Below, piece by piece: positions 16,864-25,159 of a DNA stretch of 33,584 bases (positions are counted from its first letter, which is position 1; each line of letters opens with the position of its first letter). Source of the stretch: Ruminococcus sp. (GTDB taxonomy: Bacteria > Bacillota > Clostridia > Oscillospirales > Ruminococcaceae). The stretch is from NCBI GenBank assembly GCA_017437285.1, contig JAFSBM010000180.1:1-33584 (forward strand), given 5' to 3'. A program made the translations under genes and the position numbers. The notes beneath the pieces were generated by a model that worked only from the letters and a program-made list of their open reading frames with translations, did no database searches and had not been told where the DNA came from.

Positions 16864-17027
16864 GGGGTTCTCTAAAAAACGGAACACGAGCGAAATTTCG
16901 TATATGACAAATGTCAGTTACAAGGCGGCAAACCGCAGTAATACTTTGTGTATTGCAAGGTTTGACAACGCAGGAAATGATATTTGTCATAGAAAGTTCG
17001 TTGTGAGGGAGTTTTTTAGAGGTTCCC
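16864..17027. repeat. Family B inverted-repeat element (~164 bp) in the CNNM leader
   Basis: Ends are GGGGTTCTCTAAAAAAC (16864-16880) and the inverse of GGGAACCTCTAAAAAAC (17011-17027), 14 of 17 matching. An inner inverted pair ATGACAAATGTC (16904-16915) and GATATTTGTCAT (16979-16990), a GCGGCAAACCGC hairpin and an AATAC/GTATT hairpin fill the interior. The tips resemble family A but the interior does not. Flanks are GTAA on the left and ATAA on the right. It encodes no credible protein; an open frame across it is incidental. Confidence 0.75.
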
Positions 17028-17038
17028 ATAACCTATCA

Positions 17039-17071
17039 GAAATCTCCCAGAGCAAAACCCTGAGAGATTTC
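17039..17071 (-). promoter_or_regulatory. 5'-terminal hairpin of the CNNM transcript
   Basis: GAAATCTC and GAGATTTC arms (17039-17046, 17064-17071) plus CAG/CTG inside form an 11-bp stem with one mismatch. It lies about 5 nt after the predicted start of the leftward transcript. Neither side has a T-tract, so it is not an ordinary terminator. It may protect the 5' end or be part of a regulatory leader. Confidence 0.5.
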
Positions 17072-17082
17072 TACAGTATTCA

Positions 17083-17111
17083 ATTATAACACATTATGCC
17101 GACTTTTTCAA
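17083..17111 (-). promoter_or_regulatory. Promoter of the CNNM gene
   Basis: Leftward TTGAAA (17106-17111), 17-base spacer, TATAAT (17083-17088). It gives a leader of about 245 nt to the ATG at 16830. The 332-bp gap 16831-17162 thus holds a promoter, a 5' hairpin and the family B element; no gene was seen in it. Confidence 0.65.
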
Positions 17112-17162
17112 TAGTAAAAATAGCTATTCTTTTGTGAATTTTTCTGCACTTATATAGCTGAT

Positions 17163-18092
17163 TTATTCGGAAAAAAGGGCAGTTGTAAGGTATCTGTCGC
17201 CTGAATCGGGAAGAATTACAACTATATTTTTCCCGTAATTCTCCTGTCGCTGTGCAATAGTAACCGCACCATAAAGTGCAGCTCCCGAAGATATTCCCAC
17301 GAGAATACCCTCTTTTCTGCCCATTAATCGGCTTGCTTCATATGCCTGTTCCTCGGTAACCGCAATAACCTCATCGTAAATCTGCGTATCAAGAATATCG
17401 GGAACAAAGCCTGCTCCGATACCCTGCAAGCCGTGAGCCCCTGCATTTTTTCCCGAAAGAACAGCAGATGATGCAGGTTCTACCGCAACTATTTTTATAT
17501 CGGGATTTTTCTCTTTCAGATATTTTGCCGTACCTGTGAGAGTTCCCCCTGTGCCGACTCCTGCCACGAAAATATCAGCCTTTCCCTCAGTATCTTCCCA
17601 TATTTCAACACCTGTTGTTTCATAATGTGCCTTGGCATTGTCGGGATTTGAAAACTGCTGCGGTATAAAGCTATGGGGAATTTCAGCGGCTAATTCCTCA
17701 GCCTTTGCAATTGCCCCTGCCATACCCTTTGAACCCTCTGTGAGAACAAGTTCCGCACCGTAGGCTTTCATCAATATACGGCGTTCTTCTGACATTGTAT
17801 CGGGCATTACAATAATTACACGATAGCCTCTTGCCGCACCAACTGAGGCAAGACCAATTCCCGTATTGCCCGAAGTAGGCTCAATTATAACAGAATCGGC
17901 AGTAATCAGACCTTTCTTTTCCGCTTCATCAAGCATAGTTTTTGCGGCTCTGTCCTTAACTGAGCCTGTGGGATTGAGGTATTCAAGCTTTGCAAGGATT
18001 TTCCCCTGCAAGCCGTATTCCTTTTCAATATTTCCAAGCTCCATAATGGGAGTTTTGCCGATAAGTTCATCAACCGACTGATAAATTTTCAT
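17163..18092 (-). CDS. cysK: Cysteine synthase (O-acetylserine sulfhydrylase)
   Basis: PLP enzyme making cysteine from O-acetylserine and sulfide. 309 residues, the usual size. PLP lysine K46 lies in TGSVKDR, the substrate/phosphate-binding loop EPTSGNTGIG at 71-80, and GTGGTLTG downstream binds the cofactor phosphate. The GSVKDR context favours CysK over cystathionine beta-synthase; there is no CBS domain. It starts 12 nt after the stop of the four-repeat dockerin gene, with AAGGTGAT as ribosome site and no promoter or terminator between, so it appears co-transcribed with a secreted protein, an unexpected pairing. Confidence 0.93.
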   Translation of the reverse strand: MKIYQSVDELIGKTPIMELGNIEKEYGLQGKILAKLEYLNPTGSVKDRAAKTMLDEAEKKGLITADSVIIEPTSGNTGIGLASVGAARGYRVIIVMPDTMSEERRILMKAYGAELVLTEGSKGMAGAIAKAEELAAEIPHSFIPQQFSNPDNAKAHYETTGVEIWEDTEGKADIFVAGVGTGGTLTGTAKYLKEKNPDIKIVAVEPASSAVLSGKNAGAHGLQGIGAGFVPDILDTQIYDEVIAVTEEQAYEASRLMGRKEGILVGISSGAALYGAVTIAQRQENYGKNIVVILPDSGDRYLTTALFSE

Positions 18093-18104
18093 ACTATCAC
18101 CTTA

Positions 18105-20240
18105 TTATTTTTCGGATTCAATCCATTTTTCCATATCTGTTTCAGTACCGCCTGTTGATGTGTAAGCATAGTATGCAAGGACTAAAGAAGCATCAGAAGA
18201 ATCAATTACTTCATCCTTATTTACATCGGCAGCCTTGTTTGCCTTTTCATCAAATTTGAGAGTTCCGTTTGTGGAAATTGCCGCATATTCCGCAAGTACA
18301 AGTGATGCGTCTACGGAGTTTACAGCACCGTCAAAGTTGACATCACCGAGGGGTACTTTTACTTCAATTATTTCATCGGAAATCTCAATGTCTTTAAGAA
18401 CATATTTTGCATTTTCATCATGTTTTACAATAATACGCAGTCTTGATGCATCTGAAACATCAAGAACCTGCTTTTGAGGTGTCATTCCTGAAGTAAGCTC
18501 AATTTCTTCAACAAGAACTCTATCAATATAAATTGAAGCCTTAGCATTGGTAAGGGGTGAATTATCAACATGTCCCCATGTCCATGATATTGAATTTATA
18601 TTTTCAGTATTAAAGTTTACTGATGAAGTACTTGGAGCATAAGAATACACTCCTGAAAACAAAATTCCATTATAACATTTTTCACCGTTTATTGTATATG
18701 CGTCCAATTCGCTTACCAAATTAAAAGATGATGTATTATAAGCATCAAATGCAGATGTAACAAATGCCTTACTATCCTTGTAATCAGGTACTGTATGAGT
18801 TTTCTTAGCTTCTGTATCGTTCATGCTTATATCTGCAAGAACGAATTTTGCATTTTCTTCATGTGCAACGCTTAAACGAAGATTTTTACAGTCCTTAGTG
18901 TCAACAGTGATTTTTTGCGGTAAAATGTGACAGCTTAATTCTACTTTTTCTGTAAGAACCCCGTCCTTATATACTGATAAGACTGCATTTGTCATTGCGG
19001 TGTTATCAACATGTCCCAGTGTTCCGGAAATTGAATCAATGTTTTCTACATTGAAATCTATAATAGAATTTGAAGAAGTGTATGAATATGCACCGCTGAA
19101 AATCAGACCTTGATAATAATATCTTCCATTTACTCTCTTAGCTTCAAGGTCGCTTACTGCTGAAAAATATGAAGTATTAACTCTGTTGTATCCGTCAGAA
19201 ATAAACATTTCGGGAGTTTTATATGTAGGTGCTTTACCAGTTTTTGCCGTTTTATTTGCATCAACTGAAATATCTGTCATAACATACTTTGCATCTTCTT
19301 CGTTTTCAACAATAATTTTCAGTTCTGAAACATCCTTTAAATCAAATGTGTACTCAGTAAGAGGCATTGTTGGTGAAAGTGAAAATTTGTCAGTAAGCAC
19401 ATTATCGTAATAAACAGATACAGTAGCACCTGTCATTGATGTATTGTCCATATGTCCCCATGAACATGAAATACTATTTACGTTTTCTGTATTAAAGCAA
19501 ACTCTGGAATTACTTGACTGGTATGAATAAGCACCGCTGAAAACAAGACCTCTGTAATAATATCTGCCGTTTACTCTTGTTGCTTCGAGGTCGCTTACTG
19601 CTGAAAAAGTGCTGTAATTCTGATAATTATATCTGCCGCCGATAAAGCTGTCAACAGATTCATATTCAGGAACTACAGGTTTGAGTATAGGCTTGATATT
19701 ATCAAATTCCACCTGTGCCATTGCATATTTTGAGTCCTCATTAAATGTAACAGCAACCTTTAATATTGAAGCCTCTGAAACATCTACGGTACAATCCTGC
19801 CAGAGCATATCTGCTGAAAGAGGATATTTGTCTGTAAGAACATCATCAAGATAAATTGATACCGTTGCACCTGTCATATCTGCACCGTCAATATGTCCCC
19901 AAACCCATGAAACATTTTTTATATTCTTTGTATTATAGCTGATTGTAGCTGTACTTGCCTGATATGAATACTGACCTGAAAAAACTACACCATTACTATA
20001 TGTTCTGCCATTCATATTGAATGTCTTTGAACCGTCGCTATAAATTGTCGCATTTTTAGCGTCATATCCGCCTGCAAGAAAGCTTTCGGCTGTCAATGCT
20101 TCTTCCTTTTCCTCTGTTTCAGCCTTGTCAGCTGTTTCAGCAGCAACTGCATAATTCATTGCAGCATAGGGATACACACCTGTTGAACCACAGATTACAG
20201 CACCTGCAATAAGTCCTGCTGCAATACGTTTTAAATTCAT
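18105..20240 (-). CDS. Secreted protein with four NPCBM-like repeats and a dockerin
   Basis: 711 residues. Signal peptide about 1-34 (hydrophobic 5-20, cut near AVAA). Four tandem modules of ~132 residues lie at 51-182, 195-327, 342-473 and 488-622. Each has the order (I/V)NG+.Y..G(L/V)(I/V)FSG.YSY, ...WGH.D..., ..S(V/I)Y.D.VL...., a Leu-Arg/Lys-(I/L) strand and AK(Y/F)V..DI. This pattern resembles NPCBM (novel putative carbohydrate-binding module) domains. The dockerin (631 to ~700) has loops DVNFDGAVNSVD and DVNKDEVIDSSD, a different type from the GH18 dockerin. There is no enzymatic domain; the role is probably multivalent glycan binding within a scaffold complex. GGAGG precedes the ATG. 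cysK follows by 12 nt. Confidence 0.82.
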   Translation of the reverse strand: MNLKRIAAGLIAGAVICGSTGVYPYAAMNYAVAAETADKAETEEKEEALTAESFLAGGYDAKNATIYSDGSKTFNMNGRTYSNGVVFSGQYSYQASTATISYNTKNIKNVSWVWGHIDGADMTGATVSIYLDDVLTDKYPLSADMLWQDCTVDVSEASILKVAVTFNEDSKYAMAQVEFDNIKPILKPVVPEYESVDSFIGGRYNYQNYSTFSAVSDLEATRVNGRYYYRGLVFSGAYSYQSSNSRVCFNTENVNSISCSWGHMDNTSMTGATVSVYYDNVLTDKFSLSPTMPLTEYTFDLKDVSELKIIVENEEDAKYVMTDISVDANKTAKTGKAPTYKTPEMFISDGYNRVNTSYFSAVSDLEAKRVNGRYYYQGLIFSGAYSYTSSNSIIDFNVENIDSISGTLGHVDNTAMTNAVLSVYKDGVLTEKVELSCHILPQKITVDTKDCKNLRLSVAHEENAKFVLADISMNDTEAKKTHTVPDYKDSKAFVTSAFDAYNTSSFNLVSELDAYTINGEKCYNGILFSGVYSYAPSTSSVNFNTENINSISWTWGHVDNSPLTNAKASIYIDRVLVEEIELTSGMTPQKQVLDVSDASRLRIIVKHDENAKYVLKDIEISDEIIEVKVPLGDVNFDGAVNSVDASLVLAEYAAISTNGTLKFDEKANKAADVNKDEVIDSSDASLVLAYYAYTSTGGTETDMEKWIESEK

Positions 20241-20283
20241 AATTTAACCTCCATATAAAATTTATATAATTTTAGATATTATT

Positions 20284-20312
20284 ATTTTAACAAATCTAAC
20301 ACCTCTTGTCAA
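20284..20312 (-). promoter_or_regulatory. Promoter of the NPCBM-dockerin / cysK operon
   Basis: Leftward TTGACA (20307-20312), 17-base spacer, TAAAAT (20284-20289), about 44 nt before the ATG. It is divergent from the promoter at 20335-20363. Confidence 0.75.
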
Positions 20313-20334
20313 GTAAAAAAATTCTCCCAATCTA

Positions 20335-20363
20335 TTGCAAATTTTGTCCTTTTGTGATACAAT
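20335..20363 (+). promoter_or_regulatory. Promoter of the C11 protease gene
   Basis: TTGCAA (20335-20340), 17-base spacer, TACAAT (20358-20363), about 40 nt before the ATG. Confidence 0.6.
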
Positions 20364-20402
20364 TAAAATAGTATATTATGCATAAATCAGGAGGAAAAAA
20401 GT

Positions 20403-22751
20403 ATGGATAATAAAAGACCAAGAGCAAGACAAAAAAATGTCACATCAGGCGGCAGCGGAGTTCACAGGCGTGGCAGCGGACTCGGCACAGGTCCTGTAGG
20501 CTCAGGCAAGGTAACTTCGGGAAAAACAGGCGGCAGCGGTATGAAACGTGCGGCTGTTGGAGGCGGTATCAGCATCCCAACTCTGCTTATTATCGGCTTT
20601 GCTATTATGAAAATGATTGGCGGCGGAAATGGTGCATCTCAACAGCAGCAGGATTTTATTCAGAATAACGGTTCAAACAATTACAATTCTTCTTCGGGAG
20701 TTGACTTCTCCGATACAGGAAGTTCAGCTGAAATCAATAACGATGTAGCCGCAGGTTCAAGAAGCAAATATACAAATATCCTCGGCAATAAAAAAGATTC
20801 CGTTACTGTTATGATTTACATTTGCGGTACTGACCTTGAATCAAAGCACGGTATGGCTTCTTCCGATATTCAGGAAATGGCTTCCGCTGATTTCGGCGAC
20901 AACGTAAATGTAATCCTCTACACAGGCGGCTGTAAACAATGGAAAATCAACGGAATCAGCAACAAGGTTCATCAGATTTATCAGATTAAGAACGGCGAGC
21001 TTATCCGCCTTGAAGATGATATGGGCAAGAGTGCAATGACCGAGCCTGAAAATCTTACGGAGTTCATCAAATACTGCAACAAGAATTTCCCTGCTAACCG
21101 TAATAACCTCATTATGTGGGACCACGGCGGCGGTTCTGTAAGCGGCTACGGCTATGATGAAACAAATGCTTTCGGCGGTTCAATGGACTTGGCTGAAATC
21201 GACAAGGCACTCACCGACGGCGGTGTTAAATTCGACTTCGTAGGCTTTGACGCTTGCCTTATGGCAACTGCCGAAACTGCCCTTATGCTCAATGACCATG
21301 CGGATTATATGATTGCTTCCGAGGAAACTGAACCGGGTATCGGCTGGTATTACACAAACTGGCTTACAAAGCTTGGCAGAAACACATCAATGCCCACAGT
21401 TGAAATCGGCAAGAATATCATTGACGATTTCGTTGATACCTGTGCTAAAAAGTGCCGTGGACAGAAAACAACTCTTTCAATTATTGACCTTGCGGAATTT
21501 TCAAATACTGTTCCCGAAAAGCTCAATTCCTTTGCACAGTCAATCAGCAAAAAGCTTACAAATCAGGAATTCAAAGAGGTTTCCGATGCCCGTTATACGA
21601 CCCGTGAATTTGCTGTAAGTTCAAAAATTGACCAGGTTGACCTTGCTCACCTTGCTCTCAATATGAACAACAGCGAGGGTACAGCTTTAAGCAATGCCAT
21701 AAAGGACGCTGTAAAGTACAACCGCACATCCAACGATATAAACAACGCTTACGGTGTGTCAATTTATTTCCCCTACAGAAAGACTTCAAGCGTTGATACA
21801 GCCTGCAAGACATACAATAAAATCGGTATGGATTCCGAATACAGCCAATGTATAAGACAGTTTGCAAGCCTTGAAACATCAGGTCAGATTTCAGCAGGCG
21901 GAACATCCTCCCCTGTCCCCTCACTTTTCGATATGCTCGGAAGTGTAACAGGTTCATCAGGGGGAAATGCTGATATGATTGGTCAGCTTCTCGGTTCATT
22001 CCTTGGCGGAACTTCCGACAGAACAATTGCAGGTCTTGACAGCTCCAACACAGAATTTATGAAAGACAACGGTCTTTCAGCCGATGATACTGCTGAATAT
22101 ATCTCAGCAAACTATTTCGACCCCACAAATCTCGTATGGGAACAGAACAGCAAGGGCGAATATGTAATGGAGCTCCCCGAAAAGCAGTGGGAACTTGTTC
22201 ATACTCTTGACAAGAATCTTTTCTACGATGACGGCACAGGCTATGTTGATATGGGACTTGACAACGTATTCACATTTGATGATGACGGAAATCTCATTGC
22301 AGATACCGATGATACATGGGTAGCAATCAACGGTCAGCCTGTTGCATATTACCACACAGATACAACTGAATTCGGCAATGACAGATATTCAATTTCGGGC
22401 TATGTCCCTGCATATCTCAATGATGAGCGTGTAAATCTTATTGTTGTATTCGATTCCGAAAATCCCAACGGATATATCGCAGGTGCCTCAACTGATTACA
22501 AGAACAACGAAACCGATACAGTTGCAAAGAATATGATTGAGCTTGAAGCAGGCGATACTCTCGACTTTGTATGCGATTACTACGACTACAGCGGCACATA
22601 TTCCGACAGCTACTATCTGGGCGAGCAGATGACAGTTTCTGATAATATGGAAATCAGCAATGTTAGCGTAGGCGACGGAAATCTCAAAATCAGCTATTGC
22701 TTTACTGATATTTACAATCAGACTTACTGGACAGAGGCGATAAACAAATAA
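20403..22751 (+). CDS. Clostripain-family (C11) cysteine peptidase, membrane-anchored
   Basis: 782 residues. Residues 1-53 are basic and Gly/Ser-rich (RPRARQKNVTSGGSG, then HRRGSGLGTGPVGSG); 54-73 form a single membrane segment; 76-125 are a low-complexity linker. The peptidase domain starts near 133 (VTVMIYICGTDLE) and carries the catalytic dyad His241 in WDHGGGS and Cys285 in FDACLMA. About 250 C-terminal residues after a Gly/Ser-rich stretch near 500-540 form an extra domain of unknown role. With the basic N-terminus inside, the peptidase would be outside. CAGGAGG precedes the ATG. The stop overlaps the start of the next gene by one base. Confidence 0.9.
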   Translation: MDNKRPRARQKNVTSGGSGVHRRGSGLGTGPVGSGKVTSGKTGGSGMKRAAVGGGISIPTLLIIGFAIMKMIGGGNGASQQQQDFIQNNGSNNYNSSSGVDFSDTGSSAEINNDVAAGSRSKYTNILGNKKDSVTVMIYICGTDLESKHGMASSDIQEMASADFGDNVNVILYTGGCKQWKINGISNKVHQIYQIKNGELIRLEDDMGKSAMTEPENLTEFIKYCNKNFPANRNNLIMWDHGGGSVSGYGYDETNAFGGSMDLAEIDKALTDGGVKFDFVGFDACLMATAETALMLNDHADYMIASEETEPGIGWYYTNWLTKLGRNTSMPTVEIGKNIIDDFVDTCAKKCRGQKTTLSIIDLAEFSNTVPEKLNSFAQSISKKLTNQEFKEVSDARYTTREFAVSSKIDQVDLAHLALNMNNSEGTALSNAIKDAVKYNRTSNDINNAYGVSIYFPYRKTSSVDTACKTYNKIGMDSEYSQCIRQFASLETSGQISAGGTSSPVPSLFDMLGSVTGSSGGNADMIGQLLGSFLGGTSDRTIAGLDSSNTEFMKDNGLSADDTAEYISANYFDPTNLVWEQNSKGEYVMELPEKQWELVHTLDKNLFYDDGTGYVDMGLDNVFTFDDDGNLIADTDDTWVAINGQPVAYYHTDTTEFGNDRYSISGYVPAYLNDERVNLIVVFDSENPNGYIAGASTDYKNNETDTVAKNMIELEAGDTLDFVCDYYDYSGTYSDSYYLGEQMTVSDNMEISNVSVGDGNLKISYCFTDIYNQTYWTEAINK

Positions 22752-23386
22752 TGAATAAGCTTTTTATAGCTGTGGATTTTTTCGATTCAGTAATGGCAGT
22801 TGGCGATTTTCTTGCTTTAATCCTTGCGATTGGCTTGGGCATATTACTGTTAATTTCGCTGATTTTTGGAATAAAAAACAAAAAAATCAATTTAAAACCA
22901 ATTGGAAAATTCGCATTAAAAGTACTGGGAATTTCCTTAGCTGTAATTGCCGTATTCTTTCTGATAACTATGTTTATTGCAGAGAATATTAGTTACAAAG
23001 AAAAGGAAATTCTCGGTTGGCTGATATATTTTTCAGCTGTCGGATTTTTCACTTGGTACGTTCTGAAAGATATTATCACTGTCATAAATCTTCATATTAA
23101 TGGAAAACACACAACGGGAATATTCATGAATTATGAATTAGCAATCAACGGAAGATTTATAATCTGTGTTGAATATAGTGTTGACGAAATATCTTATATA
23201 TACAAGGGACGGCAGTTTAAAAGCGACAAAAAGCTTAAAATCGGAGATGAAGTAGATATACTTTATAATCCTAAAAATCCCGATAAATCCTGCATTTATA
23301 AACACTCAGCTCTTGAACAAATATTTCCGACAATTTTAGTGATATTGATAATCATTTGTACTTTTTTATCCTTAAATTATTCTTGA
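22751..23386 (+). CDS. Membrane protein with DUF3592-like C-terminal half
   Basis: 211 residues. Three hydrophobic segments near 20-40, 55-76 and 85-105, then a soluble stretch and a fourth segment at the C-terminus (FPTILVILIIICTFLSL). The segment HTTGIFMNYELAINGRF ... KIGDEVDILYNPKNPDKSCIY matches the DUF3592 pattern; its biochemical role is unknown. Its ATG shares one base with the stop of the C11 protease (TAATG), so translation is coupled and the products may work together. Conservation of this pair elsewhere cannot be judged here. Confidence 0.72.
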   Translation: MNKLFIAVDFFDSVMAVGDFLALILAIGLGILLLISLIFGIKNKKINLKPIGKFALKVLGISLAVIAVFFLITMFIAENISYKEKEILGWLIYFSAVGFFTWYVLKDIITVINLHINGKHTTGIFMNYELAINGRFIICVEYSVDEISYIYKGRQFKSDKKLKIGDEVDILYNPKNPDKSCIYKHSALEQIFPTILVILIIICTFLSLNYS

Positions 23387-23399
23387 TAAATAACTCCAA

Positions 23400-23439
23400 A
23401 ACAAATGCCGCAGAGAAAAATCTGCGGCATTTGTTTTTT
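23400..23439. terminator. Strong bidirectional terminator between convergent genes
   Basis: AACAAATGCCGCAGA and its exact inverse pair around GAAAAA, followed rightward by TTTTTT. Leftward it ends in TTTTGG, a usable tract for glnA, which stops at 23446. Confidence 0.92.
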
Positions 23440-23445
23440 ATAAAA

Positions 23446-24870
23446 TTAAAGATTATAATAACGGTCGAACTCAGCAGGGTGAGGAATTGCAGCCAATGCA
23501 CGGCACTCCTCACGCTTTGAACGGATGAACTTTGTGATAAGCTCCTCGGGGAATACTCCGCCTGCAAGGAGGTAATCGTGGTCAGCTTCAAGAGCATCAA
23601 GAGCCTGCTCAAGTGAAGTGGGAAGATGTGTAAGCTTTGCCTTTTCCTCGTCGCTGAGGTGGAAGAGGTTCATATCATATGGTCCCCAACCGTTCTCATG
23701 TGGGTCAATCTTGTTCTTGATACCGTCAAGACCTGCCATAAGAATTGCAGCATAGCAGAAATATGGATTACAAGTAGCATCGGGATTTCTCAGCTCAAAA
23801 CGTCTGCGGTCAGGTGTCTTTGCATATGCAGGAATACGGATAACAGCACTTCTGTTTGATGTAGCATAGCCAACTGTTACAGGTGCTTCAAATCCGGGAA
23901 CAAGACGCTTGAATGAGTTTGTGCTTGGGTTTGTGATAGCACAAAGAGAATTGATATGCTTCAGAAGTCCGCCCATAAAGTAGTGAGCTTCCTTGCTGAG
24001 GTGAGCGTAGCCGTTATCATCAGAGAATACAGGCTGTCCGTCCTTTAAGAGAAGCATATGAACGTGCATACCGTTTCCTGCCTCGCCCATAACAGGCTTT
24101 GGCATAAATGTAGCGGATTTGCCATACTTTCTTGCTGTGTTGTGAATGATGTACTTGATTGTCATTGTAGCGTCAGCCATTTTTGACATTACACCAAGCT
24201 TAGGCTCGATTTCAAACTGACCTGCTGCACCAACTTCGGGGTGGTGGTAGTTGATACCGATTCCAGCTTCTTCCATAAGCATACACATTTCACTTCTTGC
24301 CTCGTAGGAAACATCATAAGGCTTAGCAATGTGATAGTTCTTCTGCTTAGGAACGATATTACCCATACCCTCAACAGCACTGTTCCAATGAGCCTGTACA
24401 GCGTCAACAGAATAGCCTACTGACTGTGAGCCTACTTCCCAGCCTACATTGTCAAATAGATAGAACTCGAATTCGGGGAGAATGAGCATTGTATCAGCAA
24501 CGCCGCAATCCTTCATATACTGTTCAGCAGCTGCTGTAATATTTCTTGGATACTGAGCAAGAGGACGATTTTCGGGATAGTCGATAATCATTGCATTACC
24601 CATCATAGAGAGAGTTGCAATTTCACAGAATGGGTCAATCTGAGCTGTATCAGGGTCGGGAATAAATACCATATCGCTCTTTTCAACAACAGCATAGCCG
24701 TAGTTTGAAGCGTCAAAACCGATACCATTCTTCATAACGTCCTCGCTGAAATCCTCAGCAGGGATAGTTACGTGGCGGAACTGTCCGTTAATGTCAACCA
24801 TTTTGAAATCGACCATTTTTATGTCTTTTTCACGGATAAGGTCCATAATCTTCTGTACTTTTTCGTTCAT
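23446..24870 (-). CDS. glnA: Glutamine synthetase, type I
   Basis: Makes glutamine from glutamate, ammonia and ATP in the cytoplasm. 474 residues. Motifs include the metal ligands in PEFEFYLFD, HHPEVGAAGQFEIE, GNGMHVHM, NSFKRLVPGFEAPV, NRSAVIRIP and FELRNPDATCNPY. At the position of the enteric adenylylation Tyr (NLYDLP) this protein has Phe403 in NLFHLS, so control by adenylylation is not expected. Start set at 24870, with AAGGAGTG upstream; the longer in-frame reading from 24957 crosses the promoter. It is transcribed alone with an extended -10 promoter. The name glnA is by family; some GSI proteins are gamma-glutamylamide synthetases, but the ligand motifs favour true GS. Confidence 0.92.
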   Translation of the reverse strand: MNEKVQKIMDLIREKDIKMVDFKMVDINGQFRHVTIPAEDFSEDVMKNGIGFDASNYGYAVVEKSDMVFIPDPDTAQIDPFCEIATLSMMGNAMIIDYPENRPLAQYPRNITAAAEQYMKDCGVADTMLILPEFEFYLFDNVGWEVGSQSVGYSVDAVQAHWNSAVEGMGNIVPKQKNYHIAKPYDVSYEARSEMCMLMEEAGIGINYHHPEVGAAGQFEIEPKLGVMSKMADATMTIKYIIHNTARKYGKSATFMPKPVMGEAGNGMHVHMLLLKDGQPVFSDDNGYAHLSKEAHYFMGGLLKHINSLCAITNPSTNSFKRLVPGFEAPVTVGYATSNRSAVIRIPAYAKTPDRRRFELRNPDATCNPYFCYAAILMAGLDGIKNKIDPHENGWGPYDMNLFHLSDEEKAKLTHLPTSLEQALDALEADHDYLLAGGVFPEELITKFIRSKREECRALAAIPHPAEFDRYYNL

Positions 24871-24922
24871 TGGAATACACTCCTTATAATATATTTTTGT
24901 GTGTCGGAATTTGCTACAGAAT

Positions 24923-24951
24923 ATTATACCACATTTCTCACAAAAAATCAA
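24923..24951 (-). promoter_or_regulatory. Promoter of glnA (extended -10)
   Basis: Leftward TTGATT (24946-24951), 17-base spacer, TATAAT (24923-24928) preceded by TGG, an extended -10. No GlnR-type operator (TGTNA-N7-TNACA) was recognised by eye. Confidence 0.7.
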
Positions 24952-25001
24952 TAACATTTTGAAAATTTTTACATTAAATTCAGATTATTAATATTTTTTA
25001 T

Positions 25002-25159
25002 GGGCATCTCTAAAAACTCGTTTGATTAAAGAAAAAACAGATAGGTATGACAGCTGCAAGGAAACCTTCCGAAGGCGTGCTGCCGCACTCCAAGGGAGGT
25101 TGACGAAGCAGATGACGTGCATAACTGTTTTTTCTCAAAAGGGGTTTTTAGAGATGCCC
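25002..25159 (-). repeat. Family A inverted-repeat element, copy 3 (complete, 158 bp)
   Basis: Same length as copy 2 and in the opposite orientation. Tips GGGCATCTCTAAAAAC are intact on both sides. The sequence on both sides is TTAT (ATAA on the leftward strand), a perfect 4-bp target-site duplication. Its right end supplies the last codons and the stop of the leftward gene at 25135-25839. Confidence 0.92.

Noticed and set aside
16841-17029. 62-residue open frame across the family B element
   Set aside because: No ribosome site, spans inverted repeats, composition unlike protein; better explained as repeat DNA.
17039-17071. Terminator of cysK
   Set aside because: A good stem, but no T-tract on the leftward strand, and it lies after a promoter for the next gene rather than next to the cysK stop.
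18105-20240. Frameshift or assembly artefact producing the repeats
   Set aside because: The four repeats differ at many positions, stay in frame and end in an intact dockerin, so they are real modules.
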